34,407 nucleotides of DNA from Actinomycetaceae bacterium (GTDB taxonomy: Bacteria > Actinomycetota > Actinomycetes > Actinomycetales > Actinomycetaceae). Positions 1 to 7,935 of the stretch are shown here, piece after piece (the first letter of the stretch is position 1; each line of letters opens with the position of its first letter). A model generated the notes under the pieces. That model was not told the origin of the DNA. It worked only from the letters and a program-made list of their open reading frames with translations, and made no database searches. The position numbers were made by a program, and so were the translations under genes. Location of the stretch: positions 1-34,407 of the forward strand of contig SUUB01000002.1 of assembly GCA_015062745.1 (NCBI GenBank), in the 5' to 3' direction.

Positions 1-647
1 AAGTCGATCTGGGCCACCCAGCCGGAGATTACCTGGCCCAAGGTGATGGGAGTGGCGTCCTGCAAATGAGTGCGTCCAACCATCACCACATCTGCGTACT
101 GCTCCGCCTTCGCCGCCAGGGTATCGCGCAGCACCCGCACCTTCGGGTACATATTGGCCAGCTCGCACACGACGGCGATATGCATAGCCGTCGGGAAAGT
201 GTCATTGGACGACTGGCCACGGTTGACATGGTCGTTCGGATGAACGGGATTCTTCGAGCCGCGCTCACCTCCTGCCAGTTCAATGGCGCGGTTGGAAATC
301 ACCTCATTCGCATTCATGTTCGACTGGGTTCCAGAACCCGTCTGAAATACGACCAGGGGAAATTCCTCGTCCAACTCACCGGAAATCACATCGTCCGCAG
401 CGCGGGTGATGAGATCCGCGACATCTGCCGGAAGCTCTCCCAGTTCGCCGTTGGCCTGCGCCGCCGCCTTCTTGAGAATACCGAGAGCCCGCACCATCGG
501 CCGACCCCACACGAAGGTCTCTCGTCCAATGTCGAAGTTGTGGAGGCTGCGCTCCGTCTGGGCCCCCCAGTAACGGGCGGCCGGCACCTCTACAGTGCCC
601 ATGGAATCCGATTCAATACGCTTCTGCGCGCTGTTATCTGTAGCCAT
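1..647 (-). CDS. fumC: Fumarate hydratase class II, N-terminal part (cut by window edge)
   Basis: Class II fumarase interconverts fumarate and malate in the cytosolic TCA cycle. About 215 N-terminal residues are visible; the rest lies before base 1. The protein starts [17 protein letters not shown] and carries the fumarase/aspartase superfamily blocks in order: [13 protein letters not shown], then [13 protein letters not shown] near residue 105, [19 protein letters not shown] near residue 140, and [15 protein letters not shown] near residue 190. These substrate-binding motifs point to fumarase rather than aspartase or argininosuccinate lyase. The ATG at 647-645 gives the usual N-terminus. Its ribosome site is weak, and a 7-bp inverted repeat lies directly upstream (648-671). 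It diverges from the small gene at 984. The reading frame is intact throughout the visible part. Confidence 0.95.
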   Translation of the reverse strand, partial: MATDNSAQKRIESDSMGTVEVPAARYWGAQTERSLHNFDIGRETFVWGRPMVRALGILKKAAAQANGELGELPADVADLITRAADDVISGELDEEFPLVVFQTGSGTQSNMNANEVISNRAIELAGGERGSKNPVHPNDHVNRGQSSNDTFPTAMHIAVVCELANMYPKVRVLRDTLAAKAEQYADVVMVGRTHLQDATPITLGQVISGWVAQID

Positions 648-671
648 GCCACAAGGCTACCCTGTTGTGGC
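648..671. repeat. Inverted repeat at the fumC start
   Basis: GCCACAA at 648-654 is answered by TTGTGGC at 665-671 with a 10-nt spacer. It touches the fumC start codon, so it would form a hairpin over the translation start in the fumC mRNA or serve as a protein-binding site. Function is not known. Confidence 0.4.
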
Positions 672-726
672 GACGTTGAAACCGGTCTCCCGTCCCGGAA
701 AACAAAGCACTGATGCATCGGGACCC

Positions 727-768
727 GGCAGAACCAGTCTCCACGGACTGGCAGAACCAATCTCCACG
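727..768. repeat. Two-copy direct repeat in the fumC/orphan gene gap
   Basis: The 19-nt sequence beginning GGCAGAACC at 727-745 recurs at 750-768 with one mismatch, a period of 23 nt. The gap 648-983 otherwise holds the promoter and leader of the plus-strand small gene. I see no additional gene in it. Confidence 0.7.
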
Positions 769-798
769 CAGAAACACGCATCAATTCAGACCTACCCC

Positions 799-827
799 TT
801 GCCATATGTAGACACGCGCGATATGCT
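799..827 (+). promoter_or_regulatory. Predicted promoter of the 61-residue orphan gene
   Basis: A -35-like TTGCCA at 799-804 and a -10-like TATGCT at 822-827 are 17 nt apart. Transcription would start near 834 and leave a leader of about 150 nt before the ATG at 984. The prediction is from consensus match only. Confidence 0.5.
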
Positions 828-832
828 TATAT

Positions 833-888
833 GTCTGCATTTATTGCAGACAGTGCGCAGACTACTGCGTGTCGGCGTCTTAGCCGAC
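833..888 (+). promoter_or_regulatory. Structured 5' leader with three consecutive hairpins
   Basis: Three perfect stems follow one another. GTCTGCA (833-839) pairs with TGCAGAC (845-851), CGCAG (856-860) with CTGCG (865-869), and GTCGGC (871-876) with GCCGAC (883-888). They lie just after the predicted transcription start. The leader could be a cis-regulatory element, or part of a small RNA that also carries the short reading frame. I do not recognise a known riboswitch. Confidence 0.4.
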
Positions 889-983
889 CATGTCGCGATG
901 ACGCCTCCGGGCGGCAGCGCGCAAACTACGAAGCACATAGGCGTTGAGCCTCACCGCTCCGCCATTTGAGGAGAGGAAGAGAG

Positions 984-1169
984 ATGAGCACGAACATGAA
1001 GAATACGAAAGACCTACGTCTGGTCGATCAGGCGGCGGCCGAGTTGGAATCGGCTCGCACCGAGTTTGCCAGTCTTGGTCAGTCGGCGTCTGCGTCCCGC
1101 GCGGAGCGTGCGCTGGCACGCCTGGCAGCCGCTGAGGAGCGCTGGCAGCGCGTCAATCGCGCGGCATAA
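984..1169 (+). CDS. Small charged helical protein of unknown function
   Basis: A 61-residue protein beginning MSTNMKNTKDLRLVDQAAAE. I do not recognise it. It is rich in Ala, Glu and Arg with heptad-like spacing (DQAAAELESARTEF, then AERALARLAAAEERW), so one or two amphipathic helices, possibly a coiled coil, are likely. There is no signal peptide, membrane segment or cysteine. The ATG at 984 has an AGGAGAGG ribosome site at about 969-976; a TTG at 966 in the same frame overlaps that site and is rejected. A promoter, a structured leader and a strong terminator hairpin at 1208-1240 frame it as an independent unit. That makes a real gene more likely than a chance reading frame. Confidence 0.6.
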   Translation: MSTNMKNTKDLRLVDQAAAELESARTEFASLGQSASASRAERALARLAAAEERWQRVNRAA

Positions 1170-1207
1170 GCGGGACCTGCCTGAGGCAGGACGCTCTTAC
1201 GTACGTC

Positions 1208-1240
1208 AGTGGGTGCCCACCAATGCGGTGGGCACCCACT
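1208..1240. terminator. Bidirectional terminator hairpin between convergent genes
   Basis: A perfect 14-bp stem pairs 1208-1221 (AGTGGGTGCCCACC) with 1227-1240, loop AATGC. On the plus strand it is followed by CTTCTT. It sits between the plus-strand small gene (stop 1169) and the minus-strand sortase homologue (stop 1245), so it probably ends both transcripts. Confidence 0.85.
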
Positions 1241-1244
1241 CTTC

Positions 1245-2024
1245 TTACCCGTCTTGGAGCTGGGCCTCATCAACTGCATGCATCGGAACGCGACTGCCAC
1301 GTACCAACAAACGATGGGAGTTCGTTGCCCGTGGAGTCGTCGTCATCAAGGTCAGATAGTCCTTGCCCTCCGTGATCCTAAGATCAGGGACTCTTTTGGG
1401 GAGCACGGTTCGGACCTGATCAACGCGGTATGCGAGCGTCTGCCCGGCGACCTCAATAAGAATGACGTCCCCTTCTTCCACCCTGTCCAGGTGGTCGAAT
1501 AAGGTGGCGTCACTCCTCCCGGTGGCACCCGCGATAATCGTGTGCGTTGACGTTCCCCCGACCGGCAGGGAGGAACCAAACACGTGTACAGCGCCATTCG
1601 CACCCGGCCGATCGCCACGGTCGCGTCGCACTGGCAGATCAATTCCGGCCGCCGGAACCCGTACGCGTGCCAGAATCTCCGAGTTGGAGAGCTGCTCCGC
1701 ATAGTCCGCATACTCGCCTTTCGTCGGCGCCGCATCCTTCTTGGAGCCCCCTGCGAACGGGTCGGAGATGCCGCTACCATCCAGGCTTTGATTGTACGAA
1801 CGGGCACGTGCGAGCTGGCCCTCACGCTCCGCCGGGTCGGTTTGCGCCATTGCAACGCTGTAGCGAGCGGCCGTGCTTCGGTTTTGTGCGTTGTGGTAGT
1901 GCACCACAACCGTCGAGTAGGCCAACAGCACCGCGAGAATCAGCGCGAATACGGACGGCACAATCCATGCCGCCCACCCGCGCCTTATCGCCGACAACCG
2001 ATACACCCCGATACCTTCCGTCAT
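1245..2024 (-). CDS. Class C sortase homologue lacking the catalytic His and Cys (pseudosortase)
   Basis: Class C sortases are membrane-anchored transpeptidases that polymerise pilins. This 259-residue protein has an N-terminal membrane segment (about residues 20-41), the lid motif DPF at 88-90, and the class C core (VFGSSLPVGGTSTH, then YRVDQVRTVLP, then HRLLVRG). At the active site the usual GHRG reads G166-A-T-G169, so His is replaced by Ala167. The usual TLxTCTP reads TLMTTTP, so Cys is replaced by Thr229. The expected Arg is kept (Arg238, nine residues later). The usual C-terminal membrane helix is absent. The frame is open and family motifs are otherwise clean, so this looks like a maintained non-catalytic protein and not a decaying gene. 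It follows the P-type ATPase by 23 nt, likely in one operon. No pilin genes are in the window. Confidence 0.85.
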   Translation of the reverse strand: MTEGIGVYRLSAIRRGWAAWIVPSVFALILAVLLAYSTVVVHYHNAQNRSTAARYSVAMAQTDPAEREGQLARARSYNQSLDGSGISDPFAGGSKKDAAPTKGEYADYAEQLSNSEILARVRVPAAGIDLPVRRDRGDRPGANGAVHVFGSSLPVGGTSTHTIIAGATGRSDATLFDHLDRVEEGDVILIEVAGQTLAYRVDQVRTVLPKRVPDLRITEGKDYLTLMTTTPRATNSHRLLVRGSRVPMHAVDEAQLQDG

Positions 2025-2047
2025 TTCCGCAATGCGCGGGTAGGCGC

Positions 2048-4039
2048 CTAGTGAAACCGTGTTTCACGTAGCGGTCGCCCACGCCTGCCCGGAATCAAGC
2101 GAGCAGAGTTCAGGATAAAGGCCGACTCCGACCCCACATGCACCAACGCGGACGCAATCGGTCCGAGTAGTCCACATGCCGCGAGTAGCATCCCGATACC
2201 GTCAACCGCAATAGTACCGACGAAATTGAAAAGAATAATCCGTCGTGCGCGGCGAGCGATGGCGATGGTCGTCGCCAGGTCGCGCGGATCGGAACTGACA
2301 AGCACCACGTCGCCTGCCTCCCGTGCGACATCTGTCCCCGTGCCCATCGCGATCCCCACATCGGCAACCGCCAAGGCGGGCGCATCATTCACGCCATCGC
2401 CAACCATCGCAACGCGGCGGCCTCGCTCCCGCAATCGCGCAATAACCGCATTTTTGTCGGCGGGCAGCAAGCTCGCCCGGACGGCATCAACCGGCAATCC
2501 GAGCTGGTTCGCCACATGCTCGGCGGCTGCGGCGTCGTCACCGGTGAGAAGCAACAACCGCAACCCGGTATTACGCAAGCGGCGCACGCACTCCTGAGCA
2601 CCCGACCGCACCTCATCCACTAAGAAGATGGAACCGGCACGGTCGCCGTCGATGTCGATCTGCACCGAGGTTGCTCCCGGAGGCGTTGGAATATCGCTTT
2701 CAGTGGATGGATCGCCAGCCCAAGCGTCTCCGCCTACCGCAGGTGTACCCGAGCCGAGCTGCGCTCGGCGTCCGCTTCCGACCGCCACGTCCCGGCCGGC
2801 CACTCGCGCATACACACCGACTCCGGGCCGGTATTCCACAGCCTGCGGCGAGGGCACCTCCATGCCACGTTCCCGTGCCTTTTGGGCGATGGCCACGCCA
2901 AGCGGATGCTCCGAGTTCCATTCGGCTGCGGCGGCCAGGCGCAGCAGTTCCCCTTCGGCGTAGCCACGTGCCGGTACTACCTGAACAACCCGCGGTACAC
3001 CGCGCGTCAGCGTTCCCGTCTTGTCGAACACAACAGTGTCGACCGCCGACAGCTGTTCTAGATGCGCGCCATCCTTCACAAACGCTCCGGTTCGCGCGCA
3101 GCGGGCAATGGCGGCAAGCACCGCCAGTGGCGTTCCGGCCGCAACTCCACAGGCCCCGGCAACAATTACTACCGAAATCGTAGAATGTATTTCTCGCGTG
3201 ACGATGTAGGTGATTGCGGCAGCAGCCAGGGCGATGTACACAATACGAGCGGCGAGCCTGTCGGCGAGTCGCTGCACGGGCGCCCGCGATGACTGTGCTT
3301 CCCGTACCGCAGCAACGATGCGGCCATACGATGACTCCTCGCCGCTTCGCTCAACCCGAATCTGTAATGCGGCCTGGGTGATGGACCCCGCATAAACCCG
3401 CGAACCGGGAGCGACGGCGACCGGCATCGACTCCCCGGTGATCCGTGACTGGTCCACATCGGCACGGCCCGTCTCGACGACGCCATCAACCGGTATGCGC
3501 CCACCGGGAACCACGGCAATAAGTTGACCGGCGACGACGTCGTCACGTGGTACCTCATGTACGCGCGACCCCTCCACCACGCGAACCGTGTCCGGGAGGA
3601 ATGACATGAGATTGGTCAACGCATCCCGCCCACGATCCATAGAGAGGTCCTCCAGGATCTCGGCCACGAGCACGAATACCGTGATGAGGAGGGAGGTCAC
3701 GAGCTCTCCCACCGCCGCCGCGGCGGCGATGGCCAGCAACATGGAAAGCTCCATGCTCATACGTCGCGCGTGCAGGTCTTCCAAAGCTTCGCGCACAATC
3801 GGCCAGCAACCGAGAATCAGACCACCGCAGGCTACAGCGATGGCAATCCATCGTGGCCAGGGAGCCTGCTCAATGACCCAAACGAGAATGGTCGTTACTA
3901 TAAGAGCACCCACTCGGAGGAGATCACCGGTATCGATGCGCGACCACAGCGATCTCTCCTGATCATTGATGCCGCCCTCCCCGTCATTCGACTCTCTGGA
4001 ACGAAAACGGAGCCGACGATCAGCCTGGGGGATTGCCAT
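2048..4039 (-). CDS. Heavy-metal-type (P1B-like) P-type ATPase with non-canonical metal site
   Basis: A 663-residue inner-membrane transport ATPase. The P-type core is complete: actuator TGES at 201-204, phosphorylated Asp339 in DKTGTLT, nucleotide-binding SEHPLG (His378-Pro379) and the hinge GDGVNDAPAL near residue 550. The membrane layout fits P1B pumps, with helices before the actuator, two before the P domain and two at the C-terminus. No CxxC metal-binding domain is seen at the N-terminus. The transmembrane motif that is CPC, SPC or TPC in most P1B pumps reads AGACGVAAGTP (295-297 is GAC), so the substrate cannot be assigned by the usual rule. The last helix has HVGSESAFILNSARL. The ATG at 4039 has AAAGGA upstream. 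It lies 86 nt after tetR and before the sortase homologue, so efflux of a toxic metal under TetR control is a reasonable inference. Confidence 0.9.
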   Translation of the reverse strand: MAIPQADRRLRFRSRESNDGEGGINDQERSLWSRIDTGDLLRVGALIVTTILVWVIEQAPWPRWIAIAVACGGLILGCWPIVREALEDLHARRMSMELSMLLAIAAAAAVGELVTSLLITVFVLVAEILEDLSMDRGRDALTNLMSFLPDTVRVVEGSRVHEVPRDDVVAGQLIAVVPGGRIPVDGVVETGRADVDQSRITGESMPVAVAPGSRVYAGSITQAALQIRVERSGEESSYGRIVAAVREAQSSRAPVQRLADRLAARIVYIALAAAAITYIVTREIHSTISVVIVAGACGVAAGTPLAVLAAIARCARTGAFVKDGAHLEQLSAVDTVVFDKTGTLTRGVPRVVQVVPARGYAEGELLRLAAAAEWNSEHPLGVAIAQKARERGMEVPSPQAVEYRPGVGVYARVAGRDVAVGSGRRAQLGSGTPAVGGDAWAGDPSTESDIPTPPGATSVQIDIDGDRAGSIFLVDEVRSGAQECVRRLRNTGLRLLLLTGDDAAAAEHVANQLGLPVDAVRASLLPADKNAVIARLRERGRRVAMVGDGVNDAPALAVADVGIAMGTGTDVAREAGDVVLVSSDPRDLATTIAIARRARRIILFNFVGTIAVDGIGMLLAACGLLGPIASALVHVGSESAFILNSARLIPGRRGRPLRETRFH

Positions 4040-4062
4040 CCGCAGATCCTTTCAGCAACTCG

Positions 4063-4108
4063 TTGTGGAGCTCACGCCCATCGTAAAAGATCTGCGTGAG
4101 CCCCACAA
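4063..4108 (-). promoter_or_regulatory. Long intercistronic hairpin between tetR and the P-type ATPase
   Basis: Positions 4063-4077 and 4094-4108 form 15-nt inverted arms with a 16-nt loop. The single DNA mismatch becomes a G-U pair in the minus-strand RNA, so the transcript stem is continuous. No U-run follows, so it is not a standard terminator. It ends 23 nt before the ATPase start codon. It could be an mRNA processing or stability element, an attenuator, or an operator. Confidence 0.75.
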
Positions 4109-4125
4109 GGAGTCACCGAAGGAAC

Positions 4126-4848
4126 TCAGGAGTTCTGGCGCCCCCACAAGCCGTCGATCACAAGATCGATCTTGCGATCCATCCACTCGAGCTGCGCGTC
4201 AATCTGGTCGACACCGGGTGGCGTTCCCAGCAGCGTACCGCCGTCGGGATCCAGGTAGCGTGCCCGCATCACGTCAATTCCAGCGGTTGTGCGTGGCTCG
4301 TCCGCGTCGGGATCGTCAAGGGGCTCTGTTCCCTCCACGACGTACACGGCAGCTTCTTCCTCTTCCAAAGCCTGCCGCGCCTCCATTGCCTCCACAACGC
4401 CGCGTGTGAAGATGACGGTGTTACCGATCAGATCGGCCGCCAGCATCGCGTCTTCGCGGTTCAGACCGCCATCGACAAGCGTTCGCACGGCCCCCATCGA
4501 ACGCTGTGAAAACGGACGACTGGTTCCCGGAATCGCCTGCAGTACGCGCGCAAGACCCGGGTACTTCGCCATAACGTTCCAGAGCCGCTTTGCGAACTCG
4601 CGGATCGCTTCATCCCACGCGGGCGGTAGATCGTCGAGATCTAGATCGTCCACCATGCGCTCCAAGCATTCCTGGAGCACATCATCACGCGAAGTAATCA
4701 CGCGATACAGGGCGGGGGTGCGAACATTCAATCGTTTGGCTATCCGCGCCAACGTGAAGTCGGCGATGCCAATATCCAGTGCTACCCGAATAACATCTTC
4801 ACGGGAAAAGCCGGGCTTCGGACCCGTCTTCTTACGTAATGTTGTCAT
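4126..4848 (-). CDS. TetR-family transcriptional regulator (paralogue of the one at 14515)
   Basis: A 240-residue regulator. The N-terminal helix-turn-helix spans about residues 8-55 (TGPKPGFSREDVI, then FTLARIAKRLNVRTPALYR), followed by a helical ligand-binding domain that is not recognisable by family. The reading frame extends upstream to 5034, but the start at 4848 gives the same N-terminus as the second regulator (TGPKPGF) and lies downstream of a good promoter. The two proteins are similar over their length, including the C-terminal stretch TAGIDVMRARY versus LTGLDIARHRY. It is the first gene of a likely tetR, P-type ATPase, sortase-homologue operon, so autoregulation with metal or metallophore sensing is plausible. 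The ligand is unknown. Confidence 0.9.
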   Translation of the reverse strand: MTTLRKKTGPKPGFSREDVIRVALDIGIADFTLARIAKRLNVRTPALYRVITSRDDVLQECLERMVDDLDLDDLPPAWDEAIREFAKRLWNVMAKYPGLARVLQAIPGTSRPFSQRSMGAVRTLVDGGLNREDAMLAADLIGNTVIFTRGVVEAMEARQALEEEEAAVYVVEGTEPLDDPDADEPRTTAGIDVMRARYLDPDGGTLLGTPPGVDQIDAQLEWMDRKIDLVIDGLWGRQNS

Positions 4849-4920
4849 GCTATAAATCGCCGTTGACCATCCGCATTTACCTCTGCCTCTGGGCGGAAGC
4901 TCGTCGGCGCTCCTCTTGGT

Positions 4921-4950
4921 ATTAAGACTACAGCCAGTAGAGGGTGTCAA
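4921..4950 (-). promoter_or_regulatory. Predicted promoter of the tetR, ATPase, sortase-homologue operon
   Basis: On the minus strand TTGACA (4950-4945) is a perfect -35 and CTTAAT (4926-4921) a fair -10, 18 nt apart. Transcription would start about 65 nt upstream of the ATG at 4848, which supports that start over the longer reading frame. No clear palindromic operator is seen over it. Confidence 0.6.
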
Positions 4951-5052
4951 ACGTACCAAAAGCGCAGGTGTATCGGATTCGCTGGAAGGATAACGCTGCA
5001 GCATAGGCGGCAAATCCGCTTGACTTACCGCCAAGATTCACAGTTGAGAAGG

Positions 5053-5069
5053 CACCGCACAGTGCGGTG
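5053..5069. terminator. Short hairpin in the gap after the transport cluster
   Basis: CACCGCA (5053-5059) pairs with TGCGGTG (5063-5069), loop CAG, with TTGTTT following on the plus strand. It lies in the 459-nt gap 4849-5307 between the fused ATPase gene and tetR and may help end the minus-strand transport transcript. The rest of the gap holds the tetR promoter. I find no convincing gene in it. Confidence 0.35.
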
Positions 5070-5307
5070 TTGTTTCAATCACAAAACCATAAACATCCGG
5101 AATCTGGTCAACCCCCTCCAGAGAGGTCTACCGGACATACCCTGCTGTCTCAAACTGTTGAGCTGTTCAACTTGGAATCTCTTCGTCAGTCAGCACTTTC
5201 CCCACGGCTTACGCAGAGGAAGTCCCTGAACAAGAAAGATAGGTAACCCGTCCCGAACAATGCTTTAATGGAGCGTGTGCCAACCGACGACCACGTGGCT
5301 CACAGCA

Positions 5308-7041
5308 TTATCTTGAAGGCTGGAGTGTGGCCCCTGTTTTTGAGGAGACATTGAGTGAGGATTGACCGCCCAGTCGAATCTGACGATCACAGCATCGCCA
5401 TACTACCTCCGGATCGTGCGTAACAACGAGCATCGGTAGATGTGCTTTGAGCCGGACGAGCAGATCGCACAGTTCGTCACGCGTGGTCACATCAAGGTTG
5501 GCCGTCGCCTCGTCAAGAAGCAGGAGCGCAGCTCCGCTGACAAGAGCACGGGCGATGGCGAATCGCTGGAGTTGTCCGCCCGACAGCTGACCCGGACGTC
5601 GATGCTGCCATTGTGCTGGCAGACCGACGAGGGCCACTACTTCATCTGCAGCCAGCTGGTTCGACCTGGTAAGAATGTTCCTCTCCTGCGCTCGGCGTAG
5701 GGTGACCCCCAACGGCAGTACCGGGTTAATAGATGCGGCCGGGTCTTGCGGAACCCACCCTATGCACCCGCGCAACGACCGCGTCCAGTGGTCGAGCCTC
5801 GGCGGAAGCTTCTCCCCTTGGCACCAGACTTCACCATTACGGCGTGGCCACAAACCGCACAGCGTCCGTACAACCGTGGATTTCCCACACCCTGAAGGGC
5901 CGGTCAGTGCCAGCGCTTCACCCGGATACACGTCGAAGTTCAGATCGATCACTGGTGACTGCCGCAGACTCGGAGCACTGGCTTCCAGATTGCGCACCCG
6001 GAGAACCGGCGTGTCAAAGACGGCTTTCACCGCGACGGCGGCACGTTTTTCTTCCTCCCTGTCCACACCTTCCGTCACTGTGTCTTCTGACTGCGGGTCA
6101 TAGTTCTTTTCACCGCTTGTAGCAGTTCCCCCTCTGCAGTCTTCCGTGGTCTCGTTCCCGGTCTCCGCCCGCTCAGCGGTACCTGCCGAACCGACCGGGA
6201 CACCGCACGAACCCGCCTGGGCGGGAGAAGCCCCCGGAGGCCCACCGGTGAGCCGCGCTGTGGTCCGTCGCTCACCTGCCGCCACGGCAACAGAAGGATC
6301 CGCGGCAAGAGTTCCGCTGTCTAAGCGGGTCACCCGCTCCGCCAAGTATGCTGCCACGGCAGGATCATGGGTGATAACCACCAGTGTCGCACCGGTTTGA
6401 CCCACAAGTTCTTCCACCAGTTCCAATGCGTTATCGCGTGCCTGAGAATCGAGACCCGCCGTTGGCTCATCCAAAATCAGCAGTTCTGGCTGGCGTAGTA
6501 AAGTGCGTGCCAATGCTACTCGCCGCCGTTGACCACCGGATATCTCCGCCGGAAATCGACTCAGGAACTCCGGATCATCGGGCAACCCGAACACCGCCAG
6601 GGCACGAGCGCGCTCAGCAATTGAAATACGGCGTTCCGCTGGTGCAAGTTCAACGAGTAATCTGCCAACTCGATGTGTGGGCGTCAATGTCCTCGCAGGA
6701 TCCTGGTCAAGTCGTCCGACACGCCGCCGCACGGCTGCGAGTACCTGTTTCTTGGCCGATACTCCGGCTCGTATCACCGGTGTACCGCATGTCTCGACAT
6801 CTCCCGACTTCAGATTCAGCCCTGGAGCCACGTATCCCAGCAAAGCAAGGCAGAGAGTCGACTTCCCCGCACCGGAGGCCCCGATAATCGCTCTCCGTTC
6901 ACCCACACGTATACGTAGATCAACGGATCGCAGCACCGTGCCACTGGAAGAACCAATCGTGAGATCCCGCACGCGAATCGCAACTCCGGCACCTTCGTGT
7001 CCTTCATCCACACCAGTTTCATCCAGACCAGTTCTTCGCAT
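5308..7041 (-). CDS. Fused double ATP-binding subunit of a Dpp/Opp/Ni-type ABC importer
   Basis: A 577-residue cytoplasmic protein with two complete nucleotide-binding domains that energise the permease pair encoded just upstream. NBD1 has Walker A GASGAGKS (about 54-61), signature ISGGQRRRVALA and Walker B LLILDEPTAGLD. NBD2 has GPSGCGKST (about 380-388), LSGGQLQRFAIARAL and LLLLDEATANLD. H-loop THDP is present in both. A disordered linker of about 90 residues joins them. In most relatives the two ATPases are separate genes (DppD/DppF or CntD/CntF), so this is a fusion of that pair. The ATG at 7041 has a near-perfect AGGAGGG ribosome site. It is the last gene of the transport operon, 18 nt after the second permease. 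Confidence 0.93.
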   Translation of the reverse strand: MRRTGLDETGVDEGHEGAGVAIRVRDLTIGSSSGTVLRSVDLRIRVGERRAIIGASGAGKSTLCLALLGYVAPGLNLKSGDVETCGTPVIRAGVSAKKQVLAAVRRRVGRLDQDPARTLTPTHRVGRLLVELAPAERRISIAERARALAVFGLPDDPEFLSRFPAEISGGQRRRVALARTLLRQPELLILDEPTAGLDSQARDNALELVEELVGQTGATLVVITHDPAVAAYLAERVTRLDSGTLAADPSVAVAAGERRTTARLTGGPPGASPAQAGSCGVPVGSAGTAERAETGNETTEDCRGGTATSGEKNYDPQSEDTVTEGVDREEEKRAAVAVKAVFDTPVLRVRNLEASAPSLRQSPVIDLNFDVYPGEALALTGPSGCGKSTVVRTLCGLWPRRNGEVWCQGEKLPPRLDHWTRSLRGCIGWVPQDPAASINPVLPLGVTLRRAQERNILTRSNQLAADEVVALVGLPAQWQHRRPGQLSGGQLQRFAIARALVSGAALLLLDEATANLDVTTRDELCDLLVRLKAHLPMLVVTHDPEVVWRCCDRQIRLGGQSSLNVSSKTGATLQPSR

Positions 7042-7059
7042 CGTTCGCCCTCCTGTTCA

Positions 7060-7935
7060 TTACCTTTGCCGTTCGCCGACCGATCCGACGAGCAGGTTAA
7101 GCGGAACCGTCAGCATGATGATGGCGCACATAGGTGCCAACGCAGCCCAGGGATTGAGCTCTACCCCGCCCAAGTTCTGCGCCACCATCGTCGGCCAGAG
7201 AAATCCGTCGTCCACAGTGACTGCGCCCAAGTACGACACAGTAGACATAAGGTATATGGCCGAGATGACAGATAACCCTAAATCGACGAGAACAGGCCGG
7301 AGAAGTACTGGCACGACTTCCCGTACCACCGCGACCATCATGCGGTCGCCGGCCACTCGGGCTTGCTCGAAGAACGCGGACCGCAGCAATGATTCACCGG
7401 CCGCCTGGTAGTAACGGGATGTGAAGGGGACGGTCAACGCCGTGGCGATAGGGATTGTTGCGTATAACGAAGAGCCTGCCAGCGTGTATGCGATCAAGGC
7501 GGCCACTGTCAGCGGCACGATGAGCGCAACGTCAAGGAAGAACCGCGCCGTTTTGGTGCCGCGTGCTTGCGTCGCTATCCACAAACCAGTGGCCAGCCCG
7601 AAGGCTTGTGCCACAGCAGCAGTGGCGAAGGCCGCGATCAGAAGGCTGCGTCCGCCCTCCAATAACTGTGGCAGTACCGGGCGCCCTAGATAGTCGTACC
7701 CCAGTCCGAACGCGCCACCAGTTTCATAGGCGAAGGCGGTAGATGTGCCGCTATCTCCGATCACCGGTCCCAGCCAGGGGCCGACAATTGTCACCAGCAG
7801 GACGACGCCGACGAGTACACCGCACACACCTGCCCGCCTACGCCGACCCACCCCGCCCACAGGAGCACCGTTCGGCCAATGCCTCCACGCCCCTCGCGTC
7901 CCCGCACGATTCATCCAAGCACGTCGCTCCCTCAT
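7060..7935 (-). CDS. ABC importer permease, DppC/OppC/NikC type
   Basis: A 291-residue inner-membrane permease with a basic N-terminal tail, a first membrane helix (about residues 37-57), a periplasm-side segment YDYLGRPVLPQLLEGGRSLL that matches the DDLGRDVLSRLLYGARxSL region of DppC proteins, and four or five further helices. The cytoplasmic coupling segment is recognisable around ESLLRSAFFEQARVAGD. The reading frame runs on upstream to 8340, but that part overlaps the first permease. The ATG at 7935 overlaps its stop codon by ATGA, the expected coupled start. It pairs with the DppB-type permease. Confidence 0.92.
   Translation of the reverse strand: MRERRAWMNRAGTRGAWRHWPNGAPVGGVGRRRRAGVCGVLVGVVLLVTIVGPWLGPVIGDSGTSTAFAYETGGAFGLGYDYLGRPVLPQLLEGGRSLLIAAFATAAVAQAFGLATGLWIATQARGTKTARFFLDVALIVPLTVAALIAYTLAGSSLYATIPIATALTVPFTSRYYQAAGESLLRSAFFEQARVAGDRMMVAVVREVVPVLLRPVLVDLGLSVISAIYLMSTVSYLGAVTVDDGFLWPTMVAQNLGGVELNPWAALAPMCAIIMLTVPLNLLVGSVGERQR

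Noticed and set aside
66-713. Long plus-strand reading frame over the fumC region
   Set aside because: The minus strand carries unmistakable fumarase motifs; the plus frame is a GC-rich shadow without recognisable features.
1245-2024. Sortase homologue as a frameshifted pseudogene
   Set aside because: The frame is open from the membrane anchor to the last core strand. Only the active-site residues are changed, by substitutions and not by indels.
5020-5229. 69-residue plus-strand frame in the gap after the transport cluster
   Set aside because: No ribosome site, odd composition and no similarity I recognise; it overlaps the small hairpin at 5053.
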